15,291 bases of DNA, taken from NCBI GenBank assembly GCA_963169595.1, contig CAUJFM010000116.1, forward strand, positions 1 through 15,291, read 5' to 3'. The position numbers were made by a program, and so were the translations under genes. Below the pieces are notes generated by a model, which saw only the letters and a program-made list of their open reading frames with translations, did no database searches and had not been told where the DNA came from. Below, piece by piece: positions 7,018 through 14,460 of this stretch. How positions within the stretch are numbered: the stretch's first letter is position 1; each line of letters begins with the position of its first letter. This stretch comes from Bacteroidota bacterium (GTDB lineage: Bacteria > Bacteroidota > Bacteroidia > Flavobacteriales_F > PHOS-HE28).

Positions 7018-7893
7018 ATGACCGCCTACGTGTTCCCCGGACAGGGCAGCCAGTTCCCCGGCATGGGCAAGGACCTGTACGATGCCGACAGCAATGCGCG
7101 CATCTGGTTCGAGCATGCCAACGACATCCTCGGCTTCAACCTCACCAACGTGATGTTCACGGGCAGCGAGGCCGACCTGAAGCAGACCAATGTGACGCAG
7201 CCCGCCATCTTCCTGCACAGCGTGGTGAAGGCCAAGGTGATGGGTGATGCGTTCCAGCCCGCCATGGTGGCCGGGCACAGCCTGGGCGAGTTCAGTGCAC
7301 TGGTGGCCGCCGGCGCCATGGAGTTCAGCGATGGCCTGAAGCTGGTGGCCGCGCGTGCCAATGCGATGCAGAAGGCCTGCGAGCTGCAGCCGAGCACCAT
7401 GGCCGCGATCCTGGGCCTGGAGGACGAGAAGGTGGAGGAGGTCTGCAAGACCATTCCCGGCGTGGTGGTGCCCGCCAACTACAACTGCCCCGGCCAGCTG
7501 GTGATCAGCGGTACGGTGGAGGCCGTGAACGCCGCCTGCGAGGCCCTGAAGGCCGCCGGTGCGAAGCGTGCGCTGGTGCTGCAGGTGGGTGGTGCCTTCC
7601 ACAGCCCGCTGATGGAGCCCGCCCGTGTGGAGCTGGAGACCGCGATCGCCTTCACCCCGATCGTGAACCCGCGCTGCCCGGTGTACCAGAACGTGGATGC
7701 CCGTCCGCACACCGATCCGGCCCGCATCAAGGCCAACCTGATCGCGCAGCTCACCGCCCCCGTGCGCTGGACCCAAACGATGCAGCACATGCTCGCCGAC
7801 GGGTGCACCAAGGTGGTGGAGGTGGGCCCCGGCAACGTGCTGCAGGGTCTGTTCAAGAAGGTGAGCAAGGAGTTGGTGACGAGCGCGGCGTAA
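7018..7893 (+). CDS. fabD: Malonyl-CoA:ACP S-malonyltransferase
   Basis: Transfers malonyl groups from CoA to acyl carrier protein for type II fatty acid synthesis. The 291-residue protein matches the family length. It has the oxyanion motif FPGQGSQ (6-12), the nucleophile S88 in GHSLGE, R113 that binds the malonyl carboxylate, and the catalytic H195 in GGAFHSPLM; VEVGPGNVLQGL lies near the C-terminus. The start is the natural MTAYVFPGQG. The 87-nt gap upstream shows no convincing TAnnTTTG element or terminator, so read-through from the Bax inhibitor gene is possible. No other fab gene is adjacent, unlike the fab clusters of many bacteria. Confidence 0.97.
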   Translation: MTAYVFPGQGSQFPGMGKDLYDADSNARIWFEHANDILGFNLTNVMFTGSEADLKQTNVTQPAIFLHSVVKAKVMGDAFQPAMVAGHSLGEFSALVAAGAMEFSDGLKLVAARANAMQKACELQPSTMAAILGLEDEKVEEVCKTIPGVVVPANYNCPGQLVISGTVEAVNAACEALKAAGAKRALVLQVGGAFHSPLMEPARVELETAIAFTPIVNPRCPVYQNVDARPHTDPARIKANLIAQLTAPVRWTQTMQHMLADGCTKVVEVGPGNVLQGLFKKVSKELVTSAA

Positions 7894-7931
7894 CAATTAC
7901 ACGCTTAGGGCGCTCCCTTGAACACCTCCTC

Positions 7932-8435
7932 ATGAAGAGCTCTTGGCAAGTCGCTACCGCAGCGGAAGCCTTCGCTGCGGCGCAATTCGCTCGCTGTGGA
8001 TGGGATGTATCTGTTCAATATGGAGCGAATCAGCCCGAGTACGACCTCGTTGCAGTGGACGGTGATCGGGTGCTTAAAGTCTCGGTGAAGGGCAGCAAGG
8101 ATGGTAGTTGGGGGCTGACCCAGTCATACCTCAAGAATGCCGACTACCATAGTGCAATCGATTCTTGGCTCGCAGACCACACCAAGAAGACCGTCTTCTG
8201 CTTGGTCCAGTTCAAAGGAGTTCCAATATCCGAGCTTCCCCGAATGTACCTTGCCAAGCCTGTTGAGATAGCCAATTGGCTCAAGCAGGAAGCTGCGGGT
8301 AGAGGTGACACCATTCTTTATGAGCGGAAAGTTTGGACACATCGTGCTCAAGCTGCGGGAACCATCGATACGATACCAGAGGTTTGGCGCTTTACGGAGG
8401 ATAGGCTCACAGAGCTCGCGACCATCTCCCTTTGA
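7932..8435 (+). CDS. Hypothetical protein, possible PD-(D/E)XK-like fold, atypical composition
   Basis: Function unknown. From the ATG at 7932 the protein has 167 residues, soluble, with no signal peptide or membrane segment. Residues 8-60 resemble the core of PD-(D/E)XK nuclease-like proteins: a helix with E12 (ATAAEAFAAAQFA), then YDLVAVD with D38, a hairpin, and a strand with SVK (S51, K53). The usual acidic or glutamine residue two before the lysine is a serine here, so activity is uncertain. Residues 86-118 give a second strand-helix pattern (VFCLVQFKG...LPRMYLAKPVEIANWL). A hand count of one 60-nt line gives 52% GC, against 70% for a fabD line, and codons such as ATA, TTA-like and CTT-type appear more often, suggesting acquisition by transfer. 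No Shine-Dalgarno or clear promoter; it starts 38 nt after fabD. The frame is open further upstream, but without an ATG until inside fabD. Confidence 0.75.
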   Translation: MKSSWQVATAAEAFAAAQFARCGWDVSVQYGANQPEYDLVAVDGDRVLKVSVKGSKDGSWGLTQSYLKNADYHSAIDSWLADHTKKTVFCLVQFKGVPISELPRMYLAKPVEIANWLKQEAAGRGDTILYERKVWTHRAQAAGTIDTIPEVWRFTEDRLTELATISL

Positions 8436-8521
8436 AGTTTTTGGTGTACTTCTGTGCCTCCCGTAGTGCCAAAGATGTGCCCGACCGCCTGCTAATCGAG
8501 TTGGCCCGCCAACACGGTTAA
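8432..8521 (+). pseudogene. Short ORF or gene remnant after the orphan gene
   Basis: An open frame from TTG at 8432 to TAA at 8519-8521 encodes 29 residues, ending ASRSAKDVPDRLLIELARQHG. It overlaps the stop of the preceding gene (TTGA). The second half looks like a normal soluble helix in composition. It has no ATG and its frame is closed by TAG at 8402. It may be the remnant of a gene brought in with the orphan gene, or chance. I do not recognise it. Confidence 0.2.
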
Positions 8522-8529
8522 GGCCCCGG

Positions 8530-8537
8530 TACCTTCG
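8530..8537 (+). promoter_or_regulatory. Candidate promoter -7 element (TACCTTCG) for the MFS gene
   Basis: TACCTTCG lies 9 nt before the ATG at 8547, so the transcript should have almost no leader. A TTG at 8501-8503 is too far away to be a standard -33 element. The octamer is identical to those before the MerR gene and the polysaccharide operon. Confidence 0.5.
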
Positions 8538-8546
8538 CGGTCGATA

Positions 8547-9755
8547 ATGGGCCACACCCCGCACAACGAAAGGCTGCTCCAGCACACCACCTACCCGGTC
8601 CTGATCGCCATCGCTTTCTCGCACCTGCTGAACGACACGGTGCAGGCGCTGGTGCCGGCGATCTACCCGCTGGTGAAGGCATCCTTCCAGCTCAGCTACG
8701 CACAGATCGGCCTCATCACGCTCACCTTCCAGCTCACCGCGTCCATCCTGCAACCCTTGGTGGGCCACTGGACGGACAAGCACCCCCGGCCCTTCGCGCT
8801 GGTGGGCGGCATGGGCTCCACGCTCATCGGCCTGGTGCTCCTCTCCCAGGCACACAGCTTTCCGATGATCCTGGGGTCGGTGGCCCTGGTGGGCGTGGGC
8901 TCGAGCATCTTCCACCCCGAGGCCTCGCGCATGGCCTACATGGCCTCCGGCGGCAAGCGCTCCCTGGCCCAATCCGTGTTCCAACTGGGGGGTAATGCCG
9001 GTTCCTCACTCGGACCCTTGCTGGCCGCGGCCGTGGTGGTGCCCTTCGGACAGGCCACCGTGGGCTGGTTCGTGGTGCTGCCGCTGATCGCCATGGTAGT
9101 GCTGTGGCGCGTGGGGCGCTGGTACCTGCGCATCCTGGCCATCCGCGAGCGCCGACCGGTCACCGGCTCCGGCCCGGTACGGTCCGCGCTCCCCCGCCGC
9201 AAGGTGGTGCTCATCATCGCCACGCTCCTGCTGCTCATCTTCTCCAAGCAGTTCTACGTGGCCAGCATGACGAGCTATTACACCTTCTACCTCATCGGCC
9301 GCTTCGGGCTCAGCGTGCAGGAGGCGCAGGTGCAGCTCTTCCTCTTCCTCTTCGCGGCCGCCATCGGCACCCTGCTCGGCGGCTTCCTGGGCGACCGCAT
9401 CGGCTACAAGCGCATCGTATGGGCCTCGATCCTGGGTGCGGCGCCCTTCACCCTGGCCCTGCCCCATGCCGACCTCTTCTGGACCGGCGTGCTGGCCTTC
9501 CTGGCCGGCTTCATCCTGGCATCGGCCTTCTCGGCCATCCTGGTGTATGCCCAGCTGCTGATCCCTGGCCGGGTGGGGCTTGTGTCCGGCCTGTTCTTTG
9601 GCTTCGCGTTCGGCATGGCCGGACTGGGCAGCGCACTGCTCGGCCGTCTGGCCGATGCCACCGACATCGACACTGTGTTCCGGGTCTGCTCCTTCCTGCC
9701 GCTGCTGGGCCTGCTTTGCTGGTACCTGCCGGACCAGAAGCGCTTCGCCCCTTGA
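8547..9755 (+). CDS. fsr: MFS transporter, fosmidomycin resistance (Fsr) type
   Basis: Proton-driven efflux carrier of the major facilitator superfamily with 402 residues and about 12 hydrophobic segments, close to E. coli Fsr (406). Family-specific stretches are visible: HLLNDTVQALVPAIYPLVK near the N-terminus, PLVGHWTDKHPRP (the loop-2 signature between helices 2 and 3), SSIFHPEASRMAYMASGGK, and AQSVFQLGGNAGSSLGPLLA in helix 5. The second half repeats the loop signature as GGFLGDRIGYKRIV. Fsr exports fosmidomycin, an inhibitor of the MEP isoprenoid pathway; the natural substrate in this organism is unknown. It has its own promoter-like element and ends exactly where the convergent cpsB-like gene ends, with no base between them. 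Confidence 0.92.
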   Translation: MGHTPHNERLLQHTTYPVLIAIAFSHLLNDTVQALVPAIYPLVKASFQLSYAQIGLITLTFQLTASILQPLVGHWTDKHPRPFALVGGMGSTLIGLVLLSQAHSFPMILGSVALVGVGSSIFHPEASRMAYMASGGKRSLAQSVFQLGGNAGSSLGPLLAAAVVVPFGQATVGWFVVLPLIAMVVLWRVGRWYLRILAIRERRPVTGSGPVRSALPRRKVVLIIATLLLLIFSKQFYVASMTSYYTFYLIGRFGLSVQEAQVQLFLFLFAAAIGTLLGGFLGDRIGYKRIVWASILGAAPFTLALPHADLFWTGVLAFLAGFILASAFSAILVYAQLLIPGRVGLVSGLFFGFAFGMAGLGSALLGRLADATDIDTVFRVCSFLPLLGLLCWYLPDQKRFAP

Positions 9756-10505
9756 TCAGAGCGTGCTGTTCAACAGCTTGCCGCTGCCGATCAGCTTGTG
9801 CAGGTAGGGCCGCGTGAGCGTGTTCTTAATGGCCTCGACGTGGTTCATGTTGTGGCAGTCGCTTCCCAACAGTTCGTAGTGGCCATCGTCGATCAACCGC
9901 TCGGCGATCTCCTTCGCCTTGGGACCGTAGGCCCCCGAGAGCGCGATGAAATTCAATTGGAAAAGCACGCCCCGCTCCTTCAACCGCTCGTACTTCGTAT
10001 AGTCCCCATGCCAGAAGCCGTAGCGCTCCGGATGTGCGAGCACGGGCCGGTAGCCCTGCGTCTGCATCTGGAAGACCACCGGCAACAGGATCGATGGCTC
10101 GCTGATGAAGGGCAGTTCGAAGAGCAGCAGGTCCTTGCCGAAGGTGAGCACGGTACGGTCCAGCACCTTGCGCTCCAGCTCATGGTCCAGGTAGTATTCT
10201 GCAGCGGCATCCACCGTGATGTCGAGCCCCACGCGCTGCACCTCACGGCGCAGCTTCTCCAGCCCACCGAGGATGATCTCCGGGGTGTTCTTGTAGCCAT
10301 CGGCCATGTTGTGCGGCGTGGTGATCACCTTGCGGTAGCCCAGCTCGCGCATGGCCGTGAGCAGTTCGATGCTCTGCTCCAGCGTTTGTGCGCCGTCGTC
10401 GATGCCCGGGATGAAGTGCGAATGCACATCGCAGCCCAGCACGGAGAGGTCCGCCGGACCTACGGCGGCTTCCCGCTTCCCGAAGAGGCTGTCGAAGAGA
10501 CCCAT
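9756..10505 (-). CDS. PHP-domain tyrosine-protein phosphatase, CpsB/YwqE type
   Basis: Predicted Mn-dependent phosphatase (249 residues) of the CpsB/Wzb-replacing type, which dephosphorylates bacterial tyrosine kinases that control capsule or exopolysaccharide export. The PHP metal ligands are in order: H28 and H30 (DVHSHF), D36 (GIDDGA), H65 (TTPH), E103 (AAEYYL), H158 (LAHPERY), and D216 and H218 (GSDCH). The ATG at 10505 shares its first base with the rfbB stop codon (TGATG), so translation is coupled, and it gives the typical MGLFDSLFG start. Upstream in-frame ATGs lie inside rfbB. It is the last gene of the polysaccharide operon. No tyrosine kinase (Wzc) gene is in the window, so its substrate must be encoded elsewhere. 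Confidence 0.9.
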   Translation of the reverse strand: MGLFDSLFGKREAAVGPADLSVLGCDVHSHFIPGIDDGAQTLEQSIELLTAMRELGYRKVITTPHNMADGYKNTPEIILGGLEKLRREVQRVGLDITVDAAAEYYLDHELERKVLDRTVLTFGKDLLLFELPFISEPSILLPVVFQMQTQGYRPVLAHPERYGFWHGDYTKYERLKERGVLFQLNFIALSGAYGPKAKEIAERLIDDGHYELLGSDCHNMNHVEAIKNTLTRPYLHKLIGSGKLLNSTL

Positions 10506-11566
10506 CAGTGTTGCGCGTAATGTGCCTGGTAGTACTGCTGGTAGGCGCCGCTGGTCACATGGTCCAGCCATTCGGTGTTGGCGAGGTACCAGTCCACGGT
10601 GCGCTCCAGGCCCACCTCGAAGGTGATGCTCGGCCTCCACCCCAGTTCACGCTCGATCTTGGAGGCGTCGATCGCGTAGCGCAGGTCGTGCCCGGCACGG
10701 TCGGTGACATAGGTGATCAGCTTCGCGCTCTCCCCTTCGGCACGGCCCAGCTTGCGGTCCATGATGGCGCAGAGCAGGTGCACCAGGTCGATGTTCTTCC
10801 ACTCGTTATGGCCGCCGATGTTGTAGGTCTCGCCATTCACACCGGTGTGGAAGATGGTGTCGATGGCGGCGGCATGGTCCTCCACCCACAGCCAGTCGCG
10901 CACGTTCTCGCCCTTGCCGTACACGGGCAGCGGCTTGTTGTTGCGGATGTTGTTGATCATGAGCGGGATCAACTTCTCCGGGAAGTGGTGGCTGCCGTAG
11001 TTGTTGCTGCAGTTGCTCACCACGAAGGGCAGCTTGTAGGTGTTGCCGTAGGCCCGCACGAAGTGGTCGCTACTGGCCTTGCTGGCGCTGTAGGGGCTTT
11101 GCGGATCGTAGGGCGTCTCCTCGGTGAAGAAGCCGCCATCGTGCAGGGATCCGTACACCTCGTCGGTGCTCACGTGGTAGAAGCGCTTACCGTCATAGGC
11201 ACCCTTCCAAGCCTCCTTGGCGGCGTTCAGCAACGTGACGGTGCCGAACACATTGGTGCGCACAAAGGCCAGCGGATCGGTGATGCTGCGGTCCACATGG
11301 CTCTCGGCCGCGAGGTGGATCACCCCGTCGATCGCGAAGTCCTTGAACACCTTCGCCACCGCGTCGGCATTGCAGATATCGGCCTTCACGAAGGTGTAGT
11401 TCGGAGCGTTCTCGATGTCGCGCAGGTTCTCCAGGTTACCCGCATAGGTGAGCGCATCCAGGTTGATGATGCGGTACTGTGGGTACGTGGTGACGAAGCG
11501 GCGCACCACATGACTGCCGATGAACCCGGCACCGCCGGTGATGAGGAGGTTGCGTTGCACGCTCAC
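10505..11566 (-). CDS. rfbB: dTDP-glucose 4,6-dehydratase
   Basis: Converts dTDP-D-glucose to dTDP-4-keto-6-deoxy-D-glucose, the branch point to dTDP-rhamnose and other 6-deoxy sugars. The 353-residue protein has the NAD-binding GGAGFIG (11-17), the catalytic T134-D135-E136 in STDEVYGS, and Y159-xxx-K163 (YSASK), all diagnostic for RmlB/RfbB rather than UDP-galactose epimerase. The start codon is GTG (11566-11564) and overlaps the stop of the preceding gene by four bases (GTGA), so it is translationally coupled. It is the fourth gene of the operon. The other rhamnose genes (rfbA, rfbC, rfbD) are absent here, so the final sugar cannot be named. Confidence 0.96.
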   Translation of the reverse strand: MSVQRNLLITGGAGFIGSHVVRRFVTTYPQYRIINLDALTYAGNLENLRDIENAPNYTFVKADICNADAVAKVFKDFAIDGVIHLAAESHVDRSITDPLAFVRTNVFGTVTLLNAAKEAWKGAYDGKRFYHVSTDEVYGSLHDGGFFTEETPYDPQSPYSASKASSDHFVRAYGNTYKLPFVVSNCSNNYGSHHFPEKLIPLMINNIRNNKPLPVYGKGENVRDWLWVEDHAAAIDTIFHTGVNGETYNIGGHNEWKNIDLVHLLCAIMDRKLGRAEGESAKLITYVTDRAGHDLRYAIDASKIERELGWRPSITFEVGLERTVDWYLANTEWLDHVTSGAYQQYYQAHYAQH

Positions 11567-12864
11567 AGGCTCCAGTAGGTAAGGTCCTTGATCTTCTTGC
11601 GGAACACACCCTTCAGGTCCACCAGCACGCCCTTGGGCTTCAGCATGCCCTTGAACCAGGCCTCGTCCTTGCCGGCGTACTCGGCGTGGTTCACGGCCAC
11701 GATGATGGCATCATAGGGGCCCTTCATCTCCTTCACCAGCTCATAGCCGTACTCGTGCTTCACCTCCTCGCTGTCGGCGTGCGGGTCGGTCACGTCCACG
11801 TGGCAGCTGAAGCTCTTCAGCTCGTTCACCACGTCGGCCACCTTGCTGTTGCGGATGTCGGTGACGTTCTCCTTGAAGGTGGCGCCCATCACCAGCACGC
11901 GTGCATCAGCGGGGTTGGTGCCAGCGGCGATGATCTTCTTCACCGTCTGCTTGGCCGTGTAGCCGCCCATGCTGTCGTTCACATAGCGGCCGGCATCGAT
12001 GATCTGCGCATGGTAGCCCAGCTCCTTCGCCTTGTACACGAGGTAGTAGGGATCGACGCCGATGCAGTGGCCGCCCACCAGGCCCGGCTGGAACTTGAGG
12101 AAGTTCCACTTGGTGCCCGCGGCCTCCAGCACGTCGTAGGTGTTGATGCCCATCCGGTTGAAGATGATCGAGAGCTCGTTGATCAGGGCGATGTTCACGT
12201 CGCGCTGCGTGTTCTCGATGATCTTGGCCGCCTCTGCCACCTTGATGCTACTGGCGCGGTGCACGCCGGCCTTCACCACCAGTTCGTACACCTTGGCGAT
12301 GGTCTCGGCGCTCTCGGCATCACAGCCACTGCTCACCTTGATGATGCGCTCCAGCGTGTGCTCCTTGTCGCCGGGATTGATCCGCTCGGGGCTGTAGCCC
12401 ACCTTGAAATCCTCCACGAACCGGAGGTTGCTGAGGCGCTCCAGCAGGGGCACGCAATCCTCCTCGGTGCAGCCGGGGTAGACGGTGCTCTCGTACACCA
12501 CGTGGTCGCCCTTCTTCAGCACCTGGCCCACGGTGCGCGTGGCACCGAGCAGCGGTCCCAGATCGGGGATGTTCTGGCTGTCGATCGGCGTGGGCACGGC
12601 CACGATGAAGAACTCCACGTCCTTCAGGTCGTTGAGGTCGGCCGTGAAGTGGATGTCGCACCCGGCGAACTCCTCGGGGGCCAGCTCGTTGCTCGGGTCC
12701 TCGCTCCGACGCATCATGGCCACGCGCTTCTCGTTGATGTCGAAGCCCACGACCTTCAGCTTCCGGGCAAAGGCCAATGCGATGGGCAGGCCAACATAGC
12801 CGAGGCCGATCACGGCCAGCTTGGCCTCCTTGCGCACGAGGCGGTCATACAGACTGTTGCTCAT
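11563..12864 (-). CDS. tviB: UDP-N-acetylhexosamine 6-dehydrogenase, TviB/WbpO type
   Basis: Four-electron NAD-dependent dehydrogenase oxidising C6 of UDP-GlcNAc or UDP-GalNAc to the uronic acid. The 433-residue protein has the Rossmann motif GLGYVG (20-25), the substrate loop AVPTPID (89-95), and the catalytic C267 in GGHCIGVDPYYL. The stretch YSPERINPGDKEHTLERI (157-174) is typical of TviB/WbpO/CapL, whereas WbpA proteins differ there, so I chose the TviB group. Substrate sugar (Glc or Gal configuration) is not decidable by eye. The ATG at 12864 lies 20 nt inside the end of wbpB and is preceded by AAAAGGG, one of the few Shine-Dalgarno-like sequences seen here. Upstream in-frame ATGs fall deeper in wbpB and would add unrelated residues. 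Confidence 0.92.
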   Translation of the reverse strand: MSNSLYDRLVRKEAKLAVIGLGYVGLPIALAFARKLKVVGFDINEKRVAMMRRSEDPSNELAPEEFAGCDIHFTADLNDLKDVEFFIVAVPTPIDSQNIPDLGPLLGATRTVGQVLKKGDHVVYESTVYPGCTEEDCVPLLERLSNLRFVEDFKVGYSPERINPGDKEHTLERIIKVSSGCDAESAETIAKVYELVVKAGVHRASSIKVAEAAKIIENTQRDVNIALINELSIIFNRMGINTYDVLEAAGTKWNFLKFQPGLVGGHCIGVDPYYLVYKAKELGYHAQIIDAGRYVNDSMGGYTAKQTVKKIIAAGTNPADARVLVMGATFKENVTDIRNSKVADVVNELKSFSCHVDVTDPHADSEEVKHEYGYELVKEMKGPYDAIIVAVNHAEYAGKDEAWFKGMLKPKGVLVDLKGVFRKKIKDLTYWSL

Positions 12865-13885
12865 CCCTTTTCTCGTAGATGCGTTCAATGATCTCCACCA
12901 CCTTGAGGCCCTCCAGGGCATTGGTGGTCATGGTGTTCCGTCCCTTCAGGGTGTCCACCACGTTGTCGATGATGTACCCGTGGTTGTTGGCGCTGCCCTT
13001 GTAGGCCCCATAGTCGTTGGCGGGGTTCGTGGGCGCCAGATCGGGCATCGTGTAGCCCTGGATGTGGCAGTGCTCCACCTTGTCCATGTACTGCCCGCCG
13101 ATCTTCACGCTGCCCTTGCTGCCGATCACCGTGAGGCTGCTCTCCAGGTTCTTGTCCCACACGGCGGTGCTGTAGTTGAGACAGCCCATGCCGCCGTTGA
13201 GGAAGCGGAAGGTCACCAGACCGCTGTCCTCGAAGGCGGTGAGGTCCTGGTGGTTGAAGTCGGCGAAGCGGCCACGGATGTCGGTGATGTCGCCGAAGAG
13301 CCAGTACAGGATGTCGATGAAGTGGCTGAACTGGGTGAAGAGCGTGCCGCCGTCCAGGTCGGCCGTGCCCTTCCAGCTGCCGGGCTTGTAGTAACGCTCA
13401 TCACGGTTCCAATAGCAGTTCACCTGCACCAGGTGGATGTCGCCGAGCAGGCCCTGGTCCACCACGCCCTTGATCCACTGGCTGGGCGGGCTGTAGCGGT
13501 TCTGCATCACCCCGAACACGGTGCGGTGCACCTGCAGGGCCTTGTAGAGCACGGCCTCGCAGCTGGCCTTGGTGAGGGCCATGGGTTTCTCGCACACCAC
13601 ATGCTTGCGCGCCTCCAGGGCCTTGATGCTCTGCGGGGCGTGCAGGCCGTTGGGCGTGCAGATGTTCACCACGTCGATGCCGGGCACAGCGGCCAGCATG
13701 GCGTCCATGTCGGGGAACACGGGAACGCCCATGGCGCCCACACCGGTCTCCTCGGCTGGACGCACATCGCACAGGGCCACGAGCTCGCACTCGGGGTGCC
13801 GGGCGATCATCTCGGCGTGACGCTTGCCGATGTGGCCGCAGCCGACCACGGCGAACTTGATCTTTTGATCAACAGGTAGGGCCAT
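12845..13885 (-). CDS. wbpB: Gfo/Idh/MocA oxidoreductase, WbpB type (UDP-HexNAcA 3-dehydrogenase)
   Basis: Predicted NAD-dependent enzyme that oxidises C3 of UDP-GlcNAcA to the 3-keto sugar in the route to UDP-2,3-diacetamido-2,3-dideoxy uronic acids. The 346-residue protein has the Rossmann GCGHIG (15-20), the family EKP (99-101), and the WbpB-like block YWNRDERYY..GSWKGTADLDGG (158-180) followed by H188 and D191. It starts 2 nt after the wbpD stop (TGAACATG) and its last 20 nt overlap the dehydrogenase gene, so it sits tightly inside the operon. Neighbours WbpD and the 6-dehydrogenase support the assignment over other Gfo/Idh/MocA enzymes. The aminotransferase that normally uses its product is not adjacent. 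Confidence 0.9.
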   Translation of the reverse strand: MALPVDQKIKFAVVGCGHIGKRHAEMIARHPECELVALCDVRPAEETGVGAMGVPVFPDMDAMLAAVPGIDVVNICTPNGLHAPQSIKALEARKHVVCEKPMALTKASCEAVLYKALQVHRTVFGVMQNRYSPPSQWIKGVVDQGLLGDIHLVQVNCYWNRDERYYKPGSWKGTADLDGGTLFTQFSHFIDILYWLFGDITDIRGRFADFNHQDLTAFEDSGLVTFRFLNGGMGCLNYSTAVWDKNLESSLTVIGSKGSVKIGGQYMDKVEHCHIQGYTMPDLAPTNPANDYGAYKGSANNHGYIIDNVVDTLKGRNTMTTNALEGLKVVEIIERIYEKRDEQQSV

Positions 13886-13887
13886 GT

Positions 13888-14460
13888 TCAGGCAGTACGG
13901 GTCACTTTACCGTTCTTCAAGGCGTAGCGCTGGCCGCTCTCCGGGCAGGTGGCCTCACCGTTCATATCGAACTTCAGCTTGTGGCCGTACTCGCTCATCC
14001 AGCCCGTCTGGCGAGCGGGATTGCCCACCACCAGCGCGTAAGCGGGTACTTCCTTCGTCACCACCGCACCGGCGCCGATGAAGGCGAACTCGCCGATGTC
14101 GTGCCCACAGACGATGGTGGCGTTGGCGCCAATGCTGGCCCCCCGCCCCACCCGCGTCCGCAGGTACTGATCGCGGCGGGCCACAGCGCTGCGCGGGTTG
14201 ATCACGTTGGTGAACACCATGCTGGGGCCCAGGAACACGTCGTCGCCGCATTCCACGCCGGTGTAGATGCTCACGTTGTTCTGCACCTTCACGTTGCGGC
14301 CCAGCTTCACGCCGGGGCTCACCACCACGTTCTGGCCGATGTTGCAGCCCTCCCCGATCTCGCAGCCCGGCATGATGTGCGAAAAGTGCCAGATGCGGGT
14401 GCCGGCACCGATGGTCGCTCCTTCGTCGATGACGGCGGTGGGGTGGGCGGAAAAGCTCAT
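13888..14460 (-). CDS. wbpD: UDP-2-acetamido-3-amino uronate N-acetyltransferase, WbpD type
   Basis: Left-handed beta-helix acetyltransferase that N-acetylates the 3-amino group of UDP-GlcNAc3NA with acetyl-CoA. The 190-residue protein consists of hexapeptide repeats from about residue 8 to 80 (ATIGAG, CEIGEG, CNIGQN, VKLGRN), a loop VFTNVINPRSAVARRDQYL (82-100), and further repeats from 104 to 148. The C-terminal tail (about 155-185) with CPESGQRYAL is seen in WbpD-like proteins. It is the first gene of the operon. The frame upstream of this ATG is closed by TGA at 14475-14473, so the start cannot be earlier. The leader in front of it is an unusual ladder of ATG codons (separate entry). Confidence 0.92.
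   Translation of the reverse strand: MSFSAHPTAVIDEGATIGAGTRIWHFSHIMPGCEIGEGCNIGQNVVVSPGVKLGRNVKVQNNVSIYTGVECGDDVFLGPSMVFTNVINPRSAVARRDQYLRTRVGRGASIGANATIVCGHDIGEFAFIGAGAVVTKEVPAYALVVGNPARQTGWMSEYGHKLKFDMNGEATCPESGQRYALKNGKVTRTA

Noticed and set aside
6112..7896. 594-codon open frame on the minus strand opposite the Bax inhibitor gene and fabD
   Set aside because: Its translation is dominated by His, Gly, Ala, Glu and Val without motifs, the usual antisense shadow of GC-rich third positions. Two well-recognised genes occupy the plus strand.
11686..12891. 401-codon plus-strand frame opposite the TviB-like gene
   Set aside because: Same antisense composition (His/Val/Leu/Ala-rich), and the opposite strand holds a complete enzyme with all catalytic motifs.
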